Shown here: positions 25,491 through 34,423 of the stretch, one piece after another
How positions within the stretch are numbered: position 1 is the first letter of the stretch
Layout of the letters: each line of letters begins with the position of its first letter
DNA from: Granulosicoccus sp045106855
Lineage (GTDB): Bacteria > Pseudomonadota > Gammaproteobacteria > Granulosicoccales > Granulosicoccaceae
Direction of reading: 5' to 3'
Assembly (NCBI GenBank): GCA_045106855.1
Contig: JBGCFI010000001.1
Span: 69,716 to 133,715 of the forward strand
DNA: 64,000 nucleotides
The notes under the pieces: generated by a model
Database searches by the model: none
What the model was told of the DNA's origin: nothing
Seen by the model: only the letters and a program-made list of their open reading frames with translations
Made by a program: the position numbers and the translations under genes

Positions 25491-27593
25491 TTAGGGTTTT
25501 AAGTTGATGGGTTGGTCATTTGTGTTGAAGGCTGCTGTTTCCAACAACTCGGATAATTTATTTCCTTTTCCATTTTTTACTTCATCTACTTCCTTTTCGA
25601 TTCTCGCTATCCATATCTGATTGACGAAGGCCTCTACGTCAATGCTTTGTCCGGCTGGCAAAGGTATTAATTCTGATTCCCTAGCTTCTGAATCGAGTGT
25701 AGAGAGGAGAATCTTTTTTTCAGATTGATTGACGAATGTGCGCGTCACGGCTTGTTCATGAGCAATCAGATTCACGGATACTGAAAGAATTTTTTGATTG
25801 TCTGATAGTTTTTGGGCCACTGATTTAATTGAGTTGAGGTTGGCTATTTTCGCATTGAGGTTGGCTATTTTCGCATTGTTGGCCTCTTGATATAATTCAG
25901 CAATTGCTTTTATCGAATCTTCCTTGTATTTTTTTTGACCTTCTGCCTCAATTGTCAGCCTTACAGCATAGACCAACAATCCACTGGTAAGAATAAGCCC
26001 ACTCACTACCAGCCAGATGATCTGGCGTTGTTTTTTTGCGGCACTAGCTTGCGCCTCAAGTTGCTGCTCTTGCGCAATGACCTTCTCACGCTCCAATTCT
26101 CTTTCGTGTGCCTCGCGACGCAGGGCTTCGTCGATTTCATCGGCGTTGGCTTCGCGACTATCGTCGAGAAATTTCATGGCCTGTTCGAAGCCCGGGCAGA
26201 TAAGCGACGCCCAATGTTCATTCGGTTCGTTGCGCCCTCGCCAATTCAACGCCAGATCTAACTCGGGATCGCGGTAGAGACTTGCCTCACCCTTGGCGTG
26301 TAACGCAGCCGCGCTGGCCAGGCGCTGAAAGATATTGGTGGATTCTGCCTCAGTTTCGGTCCAGGAGATCAGCCGCTTCCAGATACGCATCAGGCTCTCG
26401 TGTGAGATATCGACGATGGTTTCCGGCTCCAGTGCCTGAGTGGCTGAGGGCATAAGAAATGACCTTGAGGGTTTTCGAAAGATATCGATGACCTGTGTTA
26501 ATTCGCTGCTGCTTGCTCCCGTCAGGTCGCACAGCTTGGAAAACGAGGTTGGGCGTCGCACACCGCGAGGATCTGTCGCTTTATCCGTCAGGGCCTTGAA
26601 CAGTTTTTCGCAGAGCAGTTGCGCTCTTTCAGTGGGAAGCTCTGCAAAAGCTTTTTCTGCATGAGTATCCAGCGCAAGTTTTCCACCAATGGAGTGGTAG
26701 TGCACAAGCTGTAGAGGGTCCTCTGTTCTGCCGAGTCCTGACCAGCGTGCCCATATCCGGTTAAGCGCATGTTGAAGTATGGATAGTTGATCGGGATCAT
26801 CGCCCAGGTCATTGATTAGCCGAGTTAACAAGACGGGGTCTATGCGTGCACCACCTACAGCGACGGGGCCTGAAATTGCCAGGCGTCGTTCATCACGGGA
26901 CATCCTGGGCACCAGATATTGACCTTCGTTGATGGCCTCGGCAAGGCCGTCAAAATGCGTGCAGTCACCCAGAAAATCGGAACGCATTGTTAACACGATG
27001 TATATGGGCTGCGTTGTCTGCGTCTGTGCGTGCAACAGCAGTTTGACAAATTCCGCAGCCTCGCTACGTGCCTTGTCGAATTCATTTGAACCTGCGACTT
27101 TGCCGGCGGTGTACCTGAACAGCTCTTCGAATTGATCGACGACGATGAGAAGGTTTACGTTCGGTTTCTGCCGGGCATGCTCGAACACGTCGACAATCCC
27201 TCGCTCGCTCATGTGCAGATTGGCATCGATGATGTCATCCAGGCTGACGTTGTCATTGTCAAATGTGTCGAATAGCACCTCAGGTTTTGCTAAAGCCGAA
27301 GCCAGAGAACGAATGGGATGTCCTGATGGACGACAGGAGGCAATTCTCCATACCGTACCTGCTTCTGCCATGATTCCGCCACGCAATGCGGTCAACAATC
27401 CACAGTTGACCAGTGATGATTTGCCACTGCCCGACGAACCGATAACCGCCAGGAATCGAGTTTGTCTGAGTTTGTCAATGAGTGCATCGGTCTGCGATTC
27501 GCGTCCGAAGAACAAATGCTCCTCACCTTCCTGAAACGGACGCAGTCCGGGGAATGGATTGGTATATGTCGCGCTCGGGGCTAGCGTGTTCAT
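25491..27593 (-). CDS. STAND-type NTPase (nSTAND1-like) with a membrane helix
   Basis: A 700-residue P-loop NTPase. The family start NPFPGLRPFQEGEEHLFFGR is at residues 12-31, Walker A GSSGSGKS at 52-59, and Walker B LLIVVDQFEE at 148-157. A winged-helix region and a helical region follow. Near residues 495-545 a charged coiled coil leads into a transmembrane helix (QIIWLVVSGLILTSGLLVYA). The last 150 residues contain short helical repeats and no WD40 or TPR sensor. STAND NTPases typically oligomerise on sensing a trigger. The gene overlaps the TIR stop (ATGA) and precedes patatin, so all three are probably co-translated. Confidence 0.85.
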   Translation of the reverse strand: MNTLAPSATYTNPFPGLRPFQEGEEHLFFGRESQTDALIDKLRQTRFLAVIGSSGSGKSSLVNCGLLTALRGGIMAEAGTVWRIASCRPSGHPIRSLASALAKPEVLFDTFDNDNVSLDDIIDANLHMSERGIVDVFEHARQKPNVNLLIVVDQFEELFRYTAGKVAGSNEFDKARSEAAEFVKLLLHAQTQTTQPIYIVLTMRSDFLGDCTHFDGLAEAINEGQYLVPRMSRDERRLAISGPVAVGGARIDPVLLTRLINDLGDDPDQLSILQHALNRIWARWSGLGRTEDPLQLVHYHSIGGKLALDTHAEKAFAELPTERAQLLCEKLFKALTDKATDPRGVRRPTSFSKLCDLTGASSSELTQVIDIFRKPSRSFLMPSATQALEPETIVDISHESLMRIWKRLISWTETEAESTNIFQRLASAAALHAKGEASLYRDPELDLALNWRGRNEPNEHWASLICPGFEQAMKFLDDSREANADEIDEALRREAHERELEREKVIAQEQQLEAQASAAKKQRQIIWLVVSGLILTSGLLVYAVRLTIEAEGQKKYKEDSIKAIAELYQEANNAKIANLNAKIANLNSIKSVAQKLSDNQKILSVSVNLIAHEQAVTRTFVNQSEKKILLSTLDSEARESELIPLPAGQSIDVEAFVNQIWIARIEKEVDEVKNGKGNKLSELLETAAFNTNDQPINLKP
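25836..25877. repeat. Perfect 21-bp tandem duplication inside the NTPase gene
   Basis: GAGGTTGGCTATTTTCGCATT occurs twice in direct succession. It preserves frame and adds a second NAKIANL heptad-like unit just after the membrane helix. It looks like recent slippage that lengthens a coiled coil by seven residues. Confidence 0.85.
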
Positions 27594-29134
27594 GACGTAC
27601 TCAGGACTGTGGCTGATCGAGCAAAAACTTCATCAAGAGTTGTTTCATTCATTCCATCCAGACAATCAATAATGTCGGCTCGATCCAGTTCAATCAGATC
27701 GTCTTTGTCAAATGAATGGGGTTCGGTCAGATAGGTATAGATGGCGGGTGCAGGGCGCCCTTCAAGGTAGGCCGGGAGTTTCTTCAGATCCGTATCAATG
27801 GATTGTTTCCAGGCCTCTTCACCTTCTCCGTAGAATACAACGATGATCTCGCTGTTGGTAAGCAGTTGCTGGTTTGCCCAACGAACTCTCGCAGCATCAC
27901 CTTTAAATTCGGGTATCGATACCCTGATTTTATGTTTGCCAAAGTAATTGATCAGCGGCAGAATCGCCTTCTGGTCTTGTTCTGTGCAGATCAGATACAA
28001 ACCGATATGTTCATCGGGTGCGTTGACAGCAGGCTGCGTATCTGACGCATCTGTATTCGCCGGTATGGTGGTGCTGGAGCTTGATCGTTTTTTTACTTGA
28101 GCCAACTGGTTTCCAATAGCCGACTTCAGTGACTCCACATCGCCGGTCAGTAGGTCTGCTCCATATTGAGCGTCAGCGTCTTCATGTAACTCATCGATAA
28201 AACGCTGCTGTTTTTCATCGTTTGATACGGAATCACTTCCTAACCATATAATGCGCGAGAGATTTCCAGTGCGGCTCATTTGTGCGGCGAGTCGGTTTTG
28301 TATGCGCGCTGTGGATTCGTCGTTTGGGCCGTCCGGTACTGATCCGTACTGCTCACCTATGAGGTGAACAGACAGCTGGCAACGTTCCAATATCTCATCG
28401 ACTGCCTCGGTATAGGCCTCTGCATCCATGGGCAGACGCCGCTTTTCTGGCAACACCTGATAGCCCATGCAACTCAATTGGGTTTCAATAGCGTCACGCG
28501 TCTCTTTCATGTCGTAGGCGCAATCGGCAAGATAGACCGTTGTTTTGTCGGATACAGGCGTTGATGGTTGTGCCACTGGCTCGTCGGCAGATACTTCCAG
28601 TTTTTTCAGTAAATCTGCAATTTCGTAAGCGAGAGCGCTGACTTTTTTGTTGAAGTAGACTCCGTACTGTTCACCGTACATTTCGTCAAATGTCATGGGG
28701 GAGCCGTCTTCAAAAATGAAAAAATCGTATCCGAGCAACTCCTGCATGATAGACGGAAGCGTGTTCTCGCAATCAACCGGTGTTCTTACGACTTTGAATA
28801 TCCGCGCCTTGTTTTCAACGAAGATTTTGTTTTGCGCGCGTTTACAGAATTCATCTACTTCACGGGTACACCATTCCGATTGTACGTATCGCGGTGACAG
28901 AACGGATATCAGCGCGGCGGTGCTATTGAATTGATCGACAATTTCCTCTGCAAAACGATCGTTACCCTGTAGTTTGTCGTCACGCCATATTCTGACGTTT
29001 TTACCTAATTTCATACCAAGATGCGCACTTAAAGAGTTATGAAAGCGCGTGATCCAGCCTGATTTATCTTCTGACAGGGGAACGTTGTCGATATGTGCGT
29101 AGCTAATAAAAAGGTCAAAGTTGTACAACGACAT
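27590..29134 (-). CDS. TIR-domain protein with two further TIR-like/DUF4062-like domains
   Basis: A 514-residue protein. Residues 1-165 are a TIR domain: FDLFISYAHID, VRIWRDDKLQGNDRF and SPRYVQSEWCTREVDEF. E92 in the WCxxE motif is the expected catalytic Glu if this is an NAD-cleaving TIR. Residues about 205-350 (TTVYLADCAYDMKETRDAIE, HLIGEQYGSVP) resemble DUF4062, a Rossmann-like conflict-system domain. Residues about 375-514 (HIGLYLICTEQDQKAILPLI) look like a third, divergent TIR-like fold. AAGGA lies eight bases before the ATG. First gene of the TIR-NTPase-patatin operon; could be the signalling enzyme, the sensor, or a direct NADase effector. Confidence 0.85.
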   Translation of the reverse strand: MSLYNFDLFISYAHIDNVPLSEDKSGWITRFHNSLSAHLGMKLGKNVRIWRDDKLQGNDRFAEEIVDQFNSTAALISVLSPRYVQSEWCTREVDEFCKRAQNKIFVENKARIFKVVRTPVDCENTLPSIMQELLGYDFFIFEDGSPMTFDEMYGEQYGVYFNKKVSALAYEIADLLKKLEVSADEPVAQPSTPVSDKTTVYLADCAYDMKETRDAIETQLSCMGYQVLPEKRRLPMDAEAYTEAVDEILERCQLSVHLIGEQYGSVPDGPNDESTARIQNRLAAQMSRTGNLSRIIWLGSDSVSNDEKQQRFIDELHEDADAQYGADLLTGDVESLKSAIGNQLAQVKKRSSSSTTIPANTDASDTQPAVNAPDEHIGLYLICTEQDQKAILPLINYFGKHKIRVSIPEFKGDAARVRWANQQLLTNSEIIVVFYGEGEEAWKQSIDTDLKKLPAYLEGRPAPAIYTYLTEPHSFDKDDLIELDRADIIDCLDGMNETTLDEVFARSATVLSTS

Positions 29135-29258
29135 CAGAAGTAATCCTTGGTTTACATACGACGAAAAATCCAGCGGCTTCTTGATAGATGACCTGACGTA
29201 CTGACAAAGGGAGCGATGGAACTCAAGGCTCTTTACCGCTCGATTTTATCTGTGTCTG

Positions 29259-29305
29259 GTACTGCCTGTACAGTACGAGTATAGGTTAATACGCTTCCTA
29301 CTCGT
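29259..29305. promoter_or_regulatory. Two overlapping palindromes between the TIR operon and the SLATT gene
   Basis: GTACTG-6-CAGTAC (29259-29276) overlaps by two bases ACGAGTA-17-TACTCGT (29275-29305). A minus-strand TATACT (29283-29278) that could be a -10 box for the TIR operon lies within them. The arrangement suggests one or two repressor sites controlling the divergent region. The remainder of 29135-29400 holds no gene. Confidence 0.5.
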
Positions 29306-29403
29306 GTAGAGTTGTTATCAGTAGTTTTAGTCTGCCATCTTTCACTGTGATGATGAGTAGGCCTAAGGTTAGCTGTAAACTATACTTTGTGATAGGTTGA
29401 GTG

Positions 29404-29964
29404 ATGAAAAAAGTAGAAACCACCGGTGTGGATATGAAGTATCTGTCAGCAGCAGAGTACTTGCAGCAGCGAGTTGACGATCAACTTAGCTGGTACGGTA
29501 AAAAAAGTGCACAAAACAAACGCTGGTATTACCGCCTGCAATTCATCACCTTACTTGCAGCCGTGGCAATACCAGTCATTTCTTTGTCGTCAGGTGATTT
29601 TAAAGTACGGTTTCTAGTGGCACTTCTGGGGGCAATCGCAGCACTCGCTGCAGGCTTGTTATCACTGTATCAATTCAGGGATCAATGGCTGGATTACCGG
29701 TCCACTGCAGAGTCACTCAAGTTCGAAAAGCATTTGTTTTTAACGCGATCTGCACCGTACAACACACCCAGTGCCTTTACCCTGTTCGTCCAGCAAGTGG
29801 AGTCACTCATTATTTCTGAAAACAGAAACTGGCAGCAAAAAGGCTTTAATCTGCCACAGGAACCCATTGATGCCCAGGCAACAGATGCATCGTTGATAGA
29901 TGTACCGTTGACGGATGCGCCGTCAACAACATCGGATGAGGCACCTGTCCACACGGGGCCCTGA
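29404..29964 (+). CDS. SLATT-like (DUF4231-type) two-helix membrane protein
   Basis: A 186-residue protein. An N-terminal helical segment with YLQQRVDDQLSWYGKKSAQN leads into two transmembrane helices (about residues 50-70 and 75-100). A helix with YRSTAESLKFEKHLFL follows, which is the SLATT/DUF4231 pattern. SLATT proteins are proposed pore-forming effectors in nucleotide-based conflict systems (established as a prediction, not shown here). The last 35 residues are a low-complexity Asp/Thr/Ala/Pro tail. Start could be the GTG at 29401. It is divergent from the TIR operon, across the palindromes at 29259-29305. Confidence 0.7.
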   Translation: MKKVETTGVDMKYLSAAEYLQQRVDDQLSWYGKKSAQNKRWYYRLQFITLLAAVAIPVISLSSGDFKVRFLVALLGAIAALAAGLLSLYQFRDQWLDYRSTAESLKFEKHLFLTRSAPYNTPSAFTLFVQQVESLIISENRNWQQKGFNLPQEPIDAQATDASLIDVPLTDAPSTTSDEAPVHTGP

Positions 29965-29969
29965 CCCTT

Positions 29970-31187
29970 CTAGACTTGCATGCTGGAAAACAGGTTTTTC
30001 ACGTAATCTGCTTCGAATGCATCGGACAAATGAAATGATTCGTCCCGGCCAAGTGAGTAAAGCAGGTAATCGACCGATGGTTTTGCGTAGCAGAGCACCA
30101 GGTCGGCAAGCACATTGTAGGCAGCTTTAGTTTTTCGGTGCGTCTTGTTCAGCTGGCTATAGCTTGTTGCAGCGAAGGCTGAGCAATCGATAACATTTCC
30201 ACGCGCATTGATATAGCTTCTACCTGCGATAACCTGGCAACCGGCTGACCAGTTTGCAGCTCCTATGCCTGACCAGTGAATATTGATGGTGTGATTGGTG
30301 TTTTCATCAAAACCTACGTTGATGTCTTCTGCAGTTAGCGCATTGTTCGAGTCTCTGTCTCTGAACACCAGCACGCCATGCCGATAGGGTCTTAATGCGC
30401 GATACACTTTGTTTGAGTCACTGACTTTGTGCCAGCTGAATCGATACTTGTGTTGACTTTCAACCAGAAACGCTTCGTCATCACGCCCACTCATGCTCGC
30501 GCTGGGGTCTGTTGAACCCCAGAATTTGAAGACTTGCCCATTAACGAGAAGGATAAATATATCGTTGCTTTGCCGTCGTTGCGCACTGAGCTGTTCGTCC
30601 GAACGGATGCCGATAAGATGGATATCGTTGCTGTCGTACGACCAGTTGTTAATCTTGAGGGTGTCTGTTTTGCCCGGGTATTCGTCGATTTTTTTGATCA
30701 TGGATGGCCGCGATTTGGTATACGCTTGCTTGGCTGTTGCCAGTGAGCTCATCCATAGCTGGTATTCATCGCTGGGTTTACCTGTTCCCCATTCGCTACG
30801 AATATTCTGTGCTTGCCAGCGTAGCATGTGCTTGTATGTCTGTTGGCCCACAATGCCATCGGGCACCATATTGTCTATATTTTCCTCAGTACGCAGATAT
30901 TCCTGAAACAATCTGACTGAAGATTGGGTCACGTAATCGAATACAGGCTCGGAGCGAGCGCGAGGCATGAAACCGGCTTCGTGCAGAAAACCGTGTATAT
31001 CGCTGACATTGAATGCCCCTGCATTGACTTCCTTGAATCGGCGCCAGGTACTTCTGTCATCGTCTCGAAAACTGACACGATTCTTGAGAGCAGCGCTGCC
31101 CGCTACATTGTGGAATTTGCCCAGAAACGCTTGCGGTTCGGACGGTACGCAGCCAGCGTCGCAGTGTCCTATATAGAGAACGCCCAT
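29970..31187 (-). CDS. Peptidoglycan-binding protein with a C-terminal SxGC motif
   Basis: A 405-residue protein. Residues about 85-125 form a peptidoglycan-binding repeat (SVRLFQEYLRTEENID, DGIVGQQTYKHML). In the C-terminal half, INIHWSGIG and NWSAGCQVI give a His and a SAGC cysteine in the order seen in L,D-transpeptidase-like and related cell-wall enzymes; the exact fold is uncertain. There is no clear signal peptide, so it may act in the cytosol until released or be exported another way. It ends five bases from the SLATT-like stop, convergently. Confidence 0.6.
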   Translation of the reverse strand: MGVLYIGHCDAGCVPSEPQAFLGKFHNVAGSAALKNRVSFRDDDRSTWRRFKEVNAGAFNVSDIHGFLHEAGFMPRARSEPVFDYVTQSSVRLFQEYLRTEENIDNMVPDGIVGQQTYKHMLRWQAQNIRSEWGTGKPSDEYQLWMSSLATAKQAYTKSRPSMIKKIDEYPGKTDTLKINNWSYDSNDIHLIGIRSDEQLSAQRRQSNDIFILLVNGQVFKFWGSTDPSASMSGRDDEAFLVESQHKYRFSWHKVSDSNKVYRALRPYRHGVLVFRDRDSNNALTAEDINVGFDENTNHTINIHWSGIGAANWSAGCQVIAGRSYINARGNVIDCSAFAATSYSQLNKTHRKTKAAYNVLADLVLCYAKPSVDYLLYSLGRDESFHLSDAFEADYVKNLFSSMQV

Positions 31188-31316
31188 ACAAACTTCCCGG
31201 TCACCGATGAATTACCAGTGTAAGCCTGTTTAACCCGTTTTTTTCATGTTTTTAGCTAGACAATTGGGCAGGGATACTTATTATGGAGCGCTCTTGACTC
31301 CAACAACGGTTGAAAA

Positions 31317-33029
31317 ATGGGTGCGTACAAAGAAGCTCACGGCGGAACCTTGGTTGATCTTTACCTTAACGAAGGTGAAGCCGAGCGGGAACAACTCAAA
31401 TCAGCAGATTACCCCTCCTGGGATCTGACGCCCCGCCAACTGTGTGACCTGGATCTTCTGACAAACGGTGCGTTTTCACCGCTGACAGGATTCATGACGG
31501 AGGTAGACTACGACAGTGTCTGCCAGACTATGCGCCTGGCGGACGGCACGCTCTGGCCTATCCCCATTGTGCTTGATGTCAGCGAGGCATTTGCTGAGAG
31601 CCTTGCCGATGGGCAAAGAATTGCCTTGCGTGATGCTGAGGGAGTTTTGCTGGCGACGATGGAGGTGACCAGCATCTACCAACCGGACAAACAAGAAGAG
31701 GCACGCCGTGTTTACGGAACAACGGATGAGAAGCATACCGGAGTACATCACTTACTGAATGTCATGGGGCCGGTTTATATCGGAGGACGTGTATATGGTG
31801 TTGAGCCGCAAACACACTACGATTTCAAACTTTTACGTGACACACCCTCAGAGTTGCGTGGGCGTTTTCGAAAGCTTGGCTGGCGCAAAATAGTCGCCTT
31901 CCAGACACGCAATCCGTTGCATCGGGCGCATCAGGAATTGACGTTTCGGGCTGCTCGCGAGGTTCAGGCCAATCTTCTGATACAACCTGTTGTCGGAATG
32001 ACTAAACCAGGAGATATCAACCACTTCACGAGAGTACGTTGCTATGAGCATGTACTTGACGAATACCCTGATCAGACAACTACCTTAAGTCTGCTGAATC
32101 TTGCCATGAGGATGGCTGGCCCAAGAGAGGCGCTGTGGCACGCGATTGTACGGAAAAACTATGGTTGCACGCACTTCATTGTAGGGCGTGATCACGCAGG
32201 CCCCGGAGATGATAGCTCCGGGAAGCCTTTTTATGGCCCTTATGATGCACAGGAGCTATACAAGCAGCACGAGGCTGAACTTGATATCACCATGGTGCCT
32301 TTCAAGATGATGGTCTATGTTGAAAACAAGGCACAGTATGTCCCAGCTGATGAAACCGAAGCATCGGATACGGTTCTGAATATTTCCGGTACGGAATTCC
32401 GCCGTCGTTTACGTGAAGGGCTGGACATCCCGGCATGGTTTTCCTACCCCAAGGTTGTGGAGGAGCTGCGCCGTTCGTATCCTGCCAAAGACAAGCAAGG
32501 ATTCACGCTGTTTTTCACGGGGTTGTCAGGCTCAGGCAAATCAACTATTGCAAATGCACTGATGGTGAAACTACTTGAAGATGGTCGGCGCCCGGTATCG
32601 TTACTCGATGGGGACGTAGTACGGAAGCATTTGTCGAGTGAGCTTACGTTCTCTAAAGAACACCGGGATCTTAATATTCAACGTATTGGTTATGTCGCTT
32701 CCGAGATTACCAAAAATGGTGGCATCGCTATCTGTGCGCCAATAGCGCCGTATGCAAAAACACGTGCTGCGGTTCGTTCATTGATCGAACCCCTTGGTGG
32801 ATTCATCGAAATACATGTGGCGACAAGCCTGGAAGAGTGTGAGCGCCGTGACCGCAAGGGCCTGTATAAAATGGCTCGCGAAGGTAAGATCAAGGAATTT
32901 ACCGGCATTAGCGATCCGTATGAAGCGCCAGAAAACCCAGAGCTGATCCTGAAAACGGAAGAGCTCACCCCTGATCTGGCAGCGCATCAGATTATGTTGA
33001 AACTGGAGAGTCTGGGTTTGATTGCCTAG
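31317..33029 (+). CDS. Bifunctional ATP sulfurylase / APS kinase
   Basis: Activates sulfate to APS and then phosphorylates it to PAPS for assimilation or sulfation. It has 570 residues. The N-terminal sulfurylase (about 1-385) has the PUA-like start DLTPRQLCDLDLLTNGAFSP, the active-site QTRNPLHRAHQ near residue 197-207 and the GRDHAGPG motif. The C-terminal APS kinase (about 390-570) has P-loop GLSGSGKST near 402-410, and LDGDVVRKHL and FTGISDPYEAPENPEL. Many gammaproteobacteria use separate CysD/CysN instead, so the fused form is notable. No clear ribosome-binding site precedes the ATG. Confidence 0.93.
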   Translation: MGAYKEAHGGTLVDLYLNEGEAEREQLKSADYPSWDLTPRQLCDLDLLTNGAFSPLTGFMTEVDYDSVCQTMRLADGTLWPIPIVLDVSEAFAESLADGQRIALRDAEGVLLATMEVTSIYQPDKQEEARRVYGTTDEKHTGVHHLLNVMGPVYIGGRVYGVEPQTHYDFKLLRDTPSELRGRFRKLGWRKIVAFQTRNPLHRAHQELTFRAAREVQANLLIQPVVGMTKPGDINHFTRVRCYEHVLDEYPDQTTTLSLLNLAMRMAGPREALWHAIVRKNYGCTHFIVGRDHAGPGDDSSGKPFYGPYDAQELYKQHEAELDITMVPFKMMVYVENKAQYVPADETEASDTVLNISGTEFRRRLREGLDIPAWFSYPKVVEELRRSYPAKDKQGFTLFFTGLSGSGKSTIANALMVKLLEDGRRPVSLLDGDVVRKHLSSELTFSKEHRDLNIQRIGYVASEITKNGGIAICAPIAPYAKTRAAVRSLIEPLGGFIEIHVATSLEECERRDRKGLYKMAREGKIKEFTGISDPYEAPENPELILKTEELTPDLAAHQIMLKLESLGLIA

Positions 33030-33032
33030 TTA

Positions 33033-33085
33033 TCAAAGTATGGAAATCAGTAATTCCAAACGCCCTGATTCAATAGTGACTTTGA
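33033..33085. terminator. Possible bidirectional terminator between convergent genes
   Basis: Nested inverted repeats: TCAAAGT (33033-33039) with ACTTTGA (33079-33085) outside, and AATCAG with CTGATT (33065-33070) inside. They fill the 65-base gap between the sulfurylase and oxidase stops. The structure lacks strong U-tracts. Confidence 0.4.
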
Positions 33086-33094
33086 ACCTGCAGC

Positions 33095-34423
33095 CTACAG
33101 CTTGCCAATCTGGCCAAGGCGATCCCGCAGGCGATAGTAGGCCATACCCAGTGCGATAAGCGCACTGCCTGTCGCCGGGCCAACGGGTAGGCGGACATGT
33201 TTAAGTTGGCTGAACACATCGAATCTGTCGAGTGTGCCGCTGATGGCTTCCGCCATTATCTCAGCCATGATATGTGAGCTTGCGATGCCGTGCCCGGAGT
33301 AACCCTGAGCATAATAGACGTTGTGGTGAATACGCCCCAGTGCCGGAATACGATTGACCACAATCCCGGCAGCACCGGTCCATGCAAAATCAATTTGTAC
33401 ACCTCCAAGATCCGGGAATGTTTTTTCAAGGGCAGGGCGCAAGACACTTGCAACATCATTGATATCACGTCCGGAGTAGTTGGTACCACCGCCAAACATG
33501 AGTCGCTTATCGGCCGTTAATCGATAATAGTCCAGAACCATTCGGCTATCGTAGACAGCAAGGTTGTCTGGGTTTATCGTCTGCGCAAGGTTTGCATCCA
33601 GTATCGACGTTGTCAAGTTGCCAAGGATGGCAGGAAATACAAGGCCTTTAAGCGATTGCTGTGCGAGTCGATGATAGGCATTTCCTGCAAGAATAACGGT
33701 ACTTGCACTAATACTACCGTTTTCGGTTTTTATGCAAGCTTTGCTGTTTAACGTAGTCCCGCAATCAATACCGATAACGGGTGACTGCTCGAATATACGC
33801 ACCCCTTGAGATTGCGCTGCTGCTGCTTCACCAAGACAAAGATTCAGCGAATGCACATGCATGTTGTGGGTGTTAAGCACACCGCCGTGATACAGAGGGG
33901 TCGCCAGTTTGTCGTGAACCTGTTGCCTGTCCAGCCATTGAACCTTGTCTACGAGCCCTGCTTGTTGGGCATCATGCATAGAGGACTGCAAATCAGCGAT
34001 GTCAGATTCCCGGTAAGCGGTATGCAGGTGGCCATGGGTCAGGTCGCATTCAATACCGTAGCGTTTTACCCGTTGCGTGATGATGTCATGCCCATGCCAG
34101 CGCAGCATTCGCATGACGTCGATGGCTTCGCTACCGATGAGTTTGTTCAGTTGTTTGTGAATAGCAGCGTCACCGGACAAGCTGCCGGTGACTTGTCCGC
34201 CATTACGGCCCGTCGCACCCCAGCCTACTCTGTTAGCGTCTACAACGACGACATCGAAGTTGCGTTCGGCGAGTTCAACAGCTGTGTTAATACCGGTTGA
34301 TCCCGCGCCCACAATGACGACATCAGCGTGTATATCGCCCGCAAGGCTTGGATAGCGAGTGTTGTCGTTGCAAGTAGCGTTGTAGTAGTTGTCGATTCTC
34401 TCGATCGGTGCGGACAAGCTCAT
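33095..34423 (-). CDS. FAD-dependent amine oxidase, PuuB/DAO type
   Basis: A 442-residue flavoprotein of the D-amino-acid oxidase family. The FAD-binding GAGSTG is at residues 39-44, and NRVGWGATGRNGGQVTG follows, the pattern of gamma-glutamylputrescine oxidase. It would oxidise gamma-glutamyl-putrescine to the aldehyde. It is last in a six-gene polyamine operon and overlaps the glutamine-synthetase-like stop by ATGA. A hydrophobic C-terminal stretch (LPVGPATGSALIALGMAYYRL) is usual in this group. Confidence 0.85.
   Translation of the reverse strand: MSLSAPIERIDNYYNATCNDNTRYPSLAGDIHADVVIVGAGSTGINTAVELAERNFDVVVVDANRVGWGATGRNGGQVTGSLSGDAAIHKQLNKLIGSEAIDVMRMLRWHGHDIITQRVKRYGIECDLTHGHLHTAYRESDIADLQSSMHDAQQAGLVDKVQWLDRQQVHDKLATPLYHGGVLNTHNMHVHSLNLCLGEAAAAQSQGVRIFEQSPVIGIDCGTTLNSKACIKTENGSISASTVILAGNAYHRLAQQSLKGLVFPAILGNLTTSILDANLAQTINPDNLAVYDSRMVLDYYRLTADKRLMFGGGTNYSGRDINDVASVLRPALEKTFPDLGGVQIDFAWTGAAGIVVNRIPALGRIHHNVYYAQGYSGHGIASSHIMAEIMAEAISGTLDRFDVFSQLKHVRLPVGPATGSALIALGMAYYRLRDRLGQIGKL

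Noticed and set aside
29259..29276. LexA (SOS) box
   Set aside because: TACTG and CAGTA are present, but the spacer is 6 bases rather than the 10 of the enteric LexA site.
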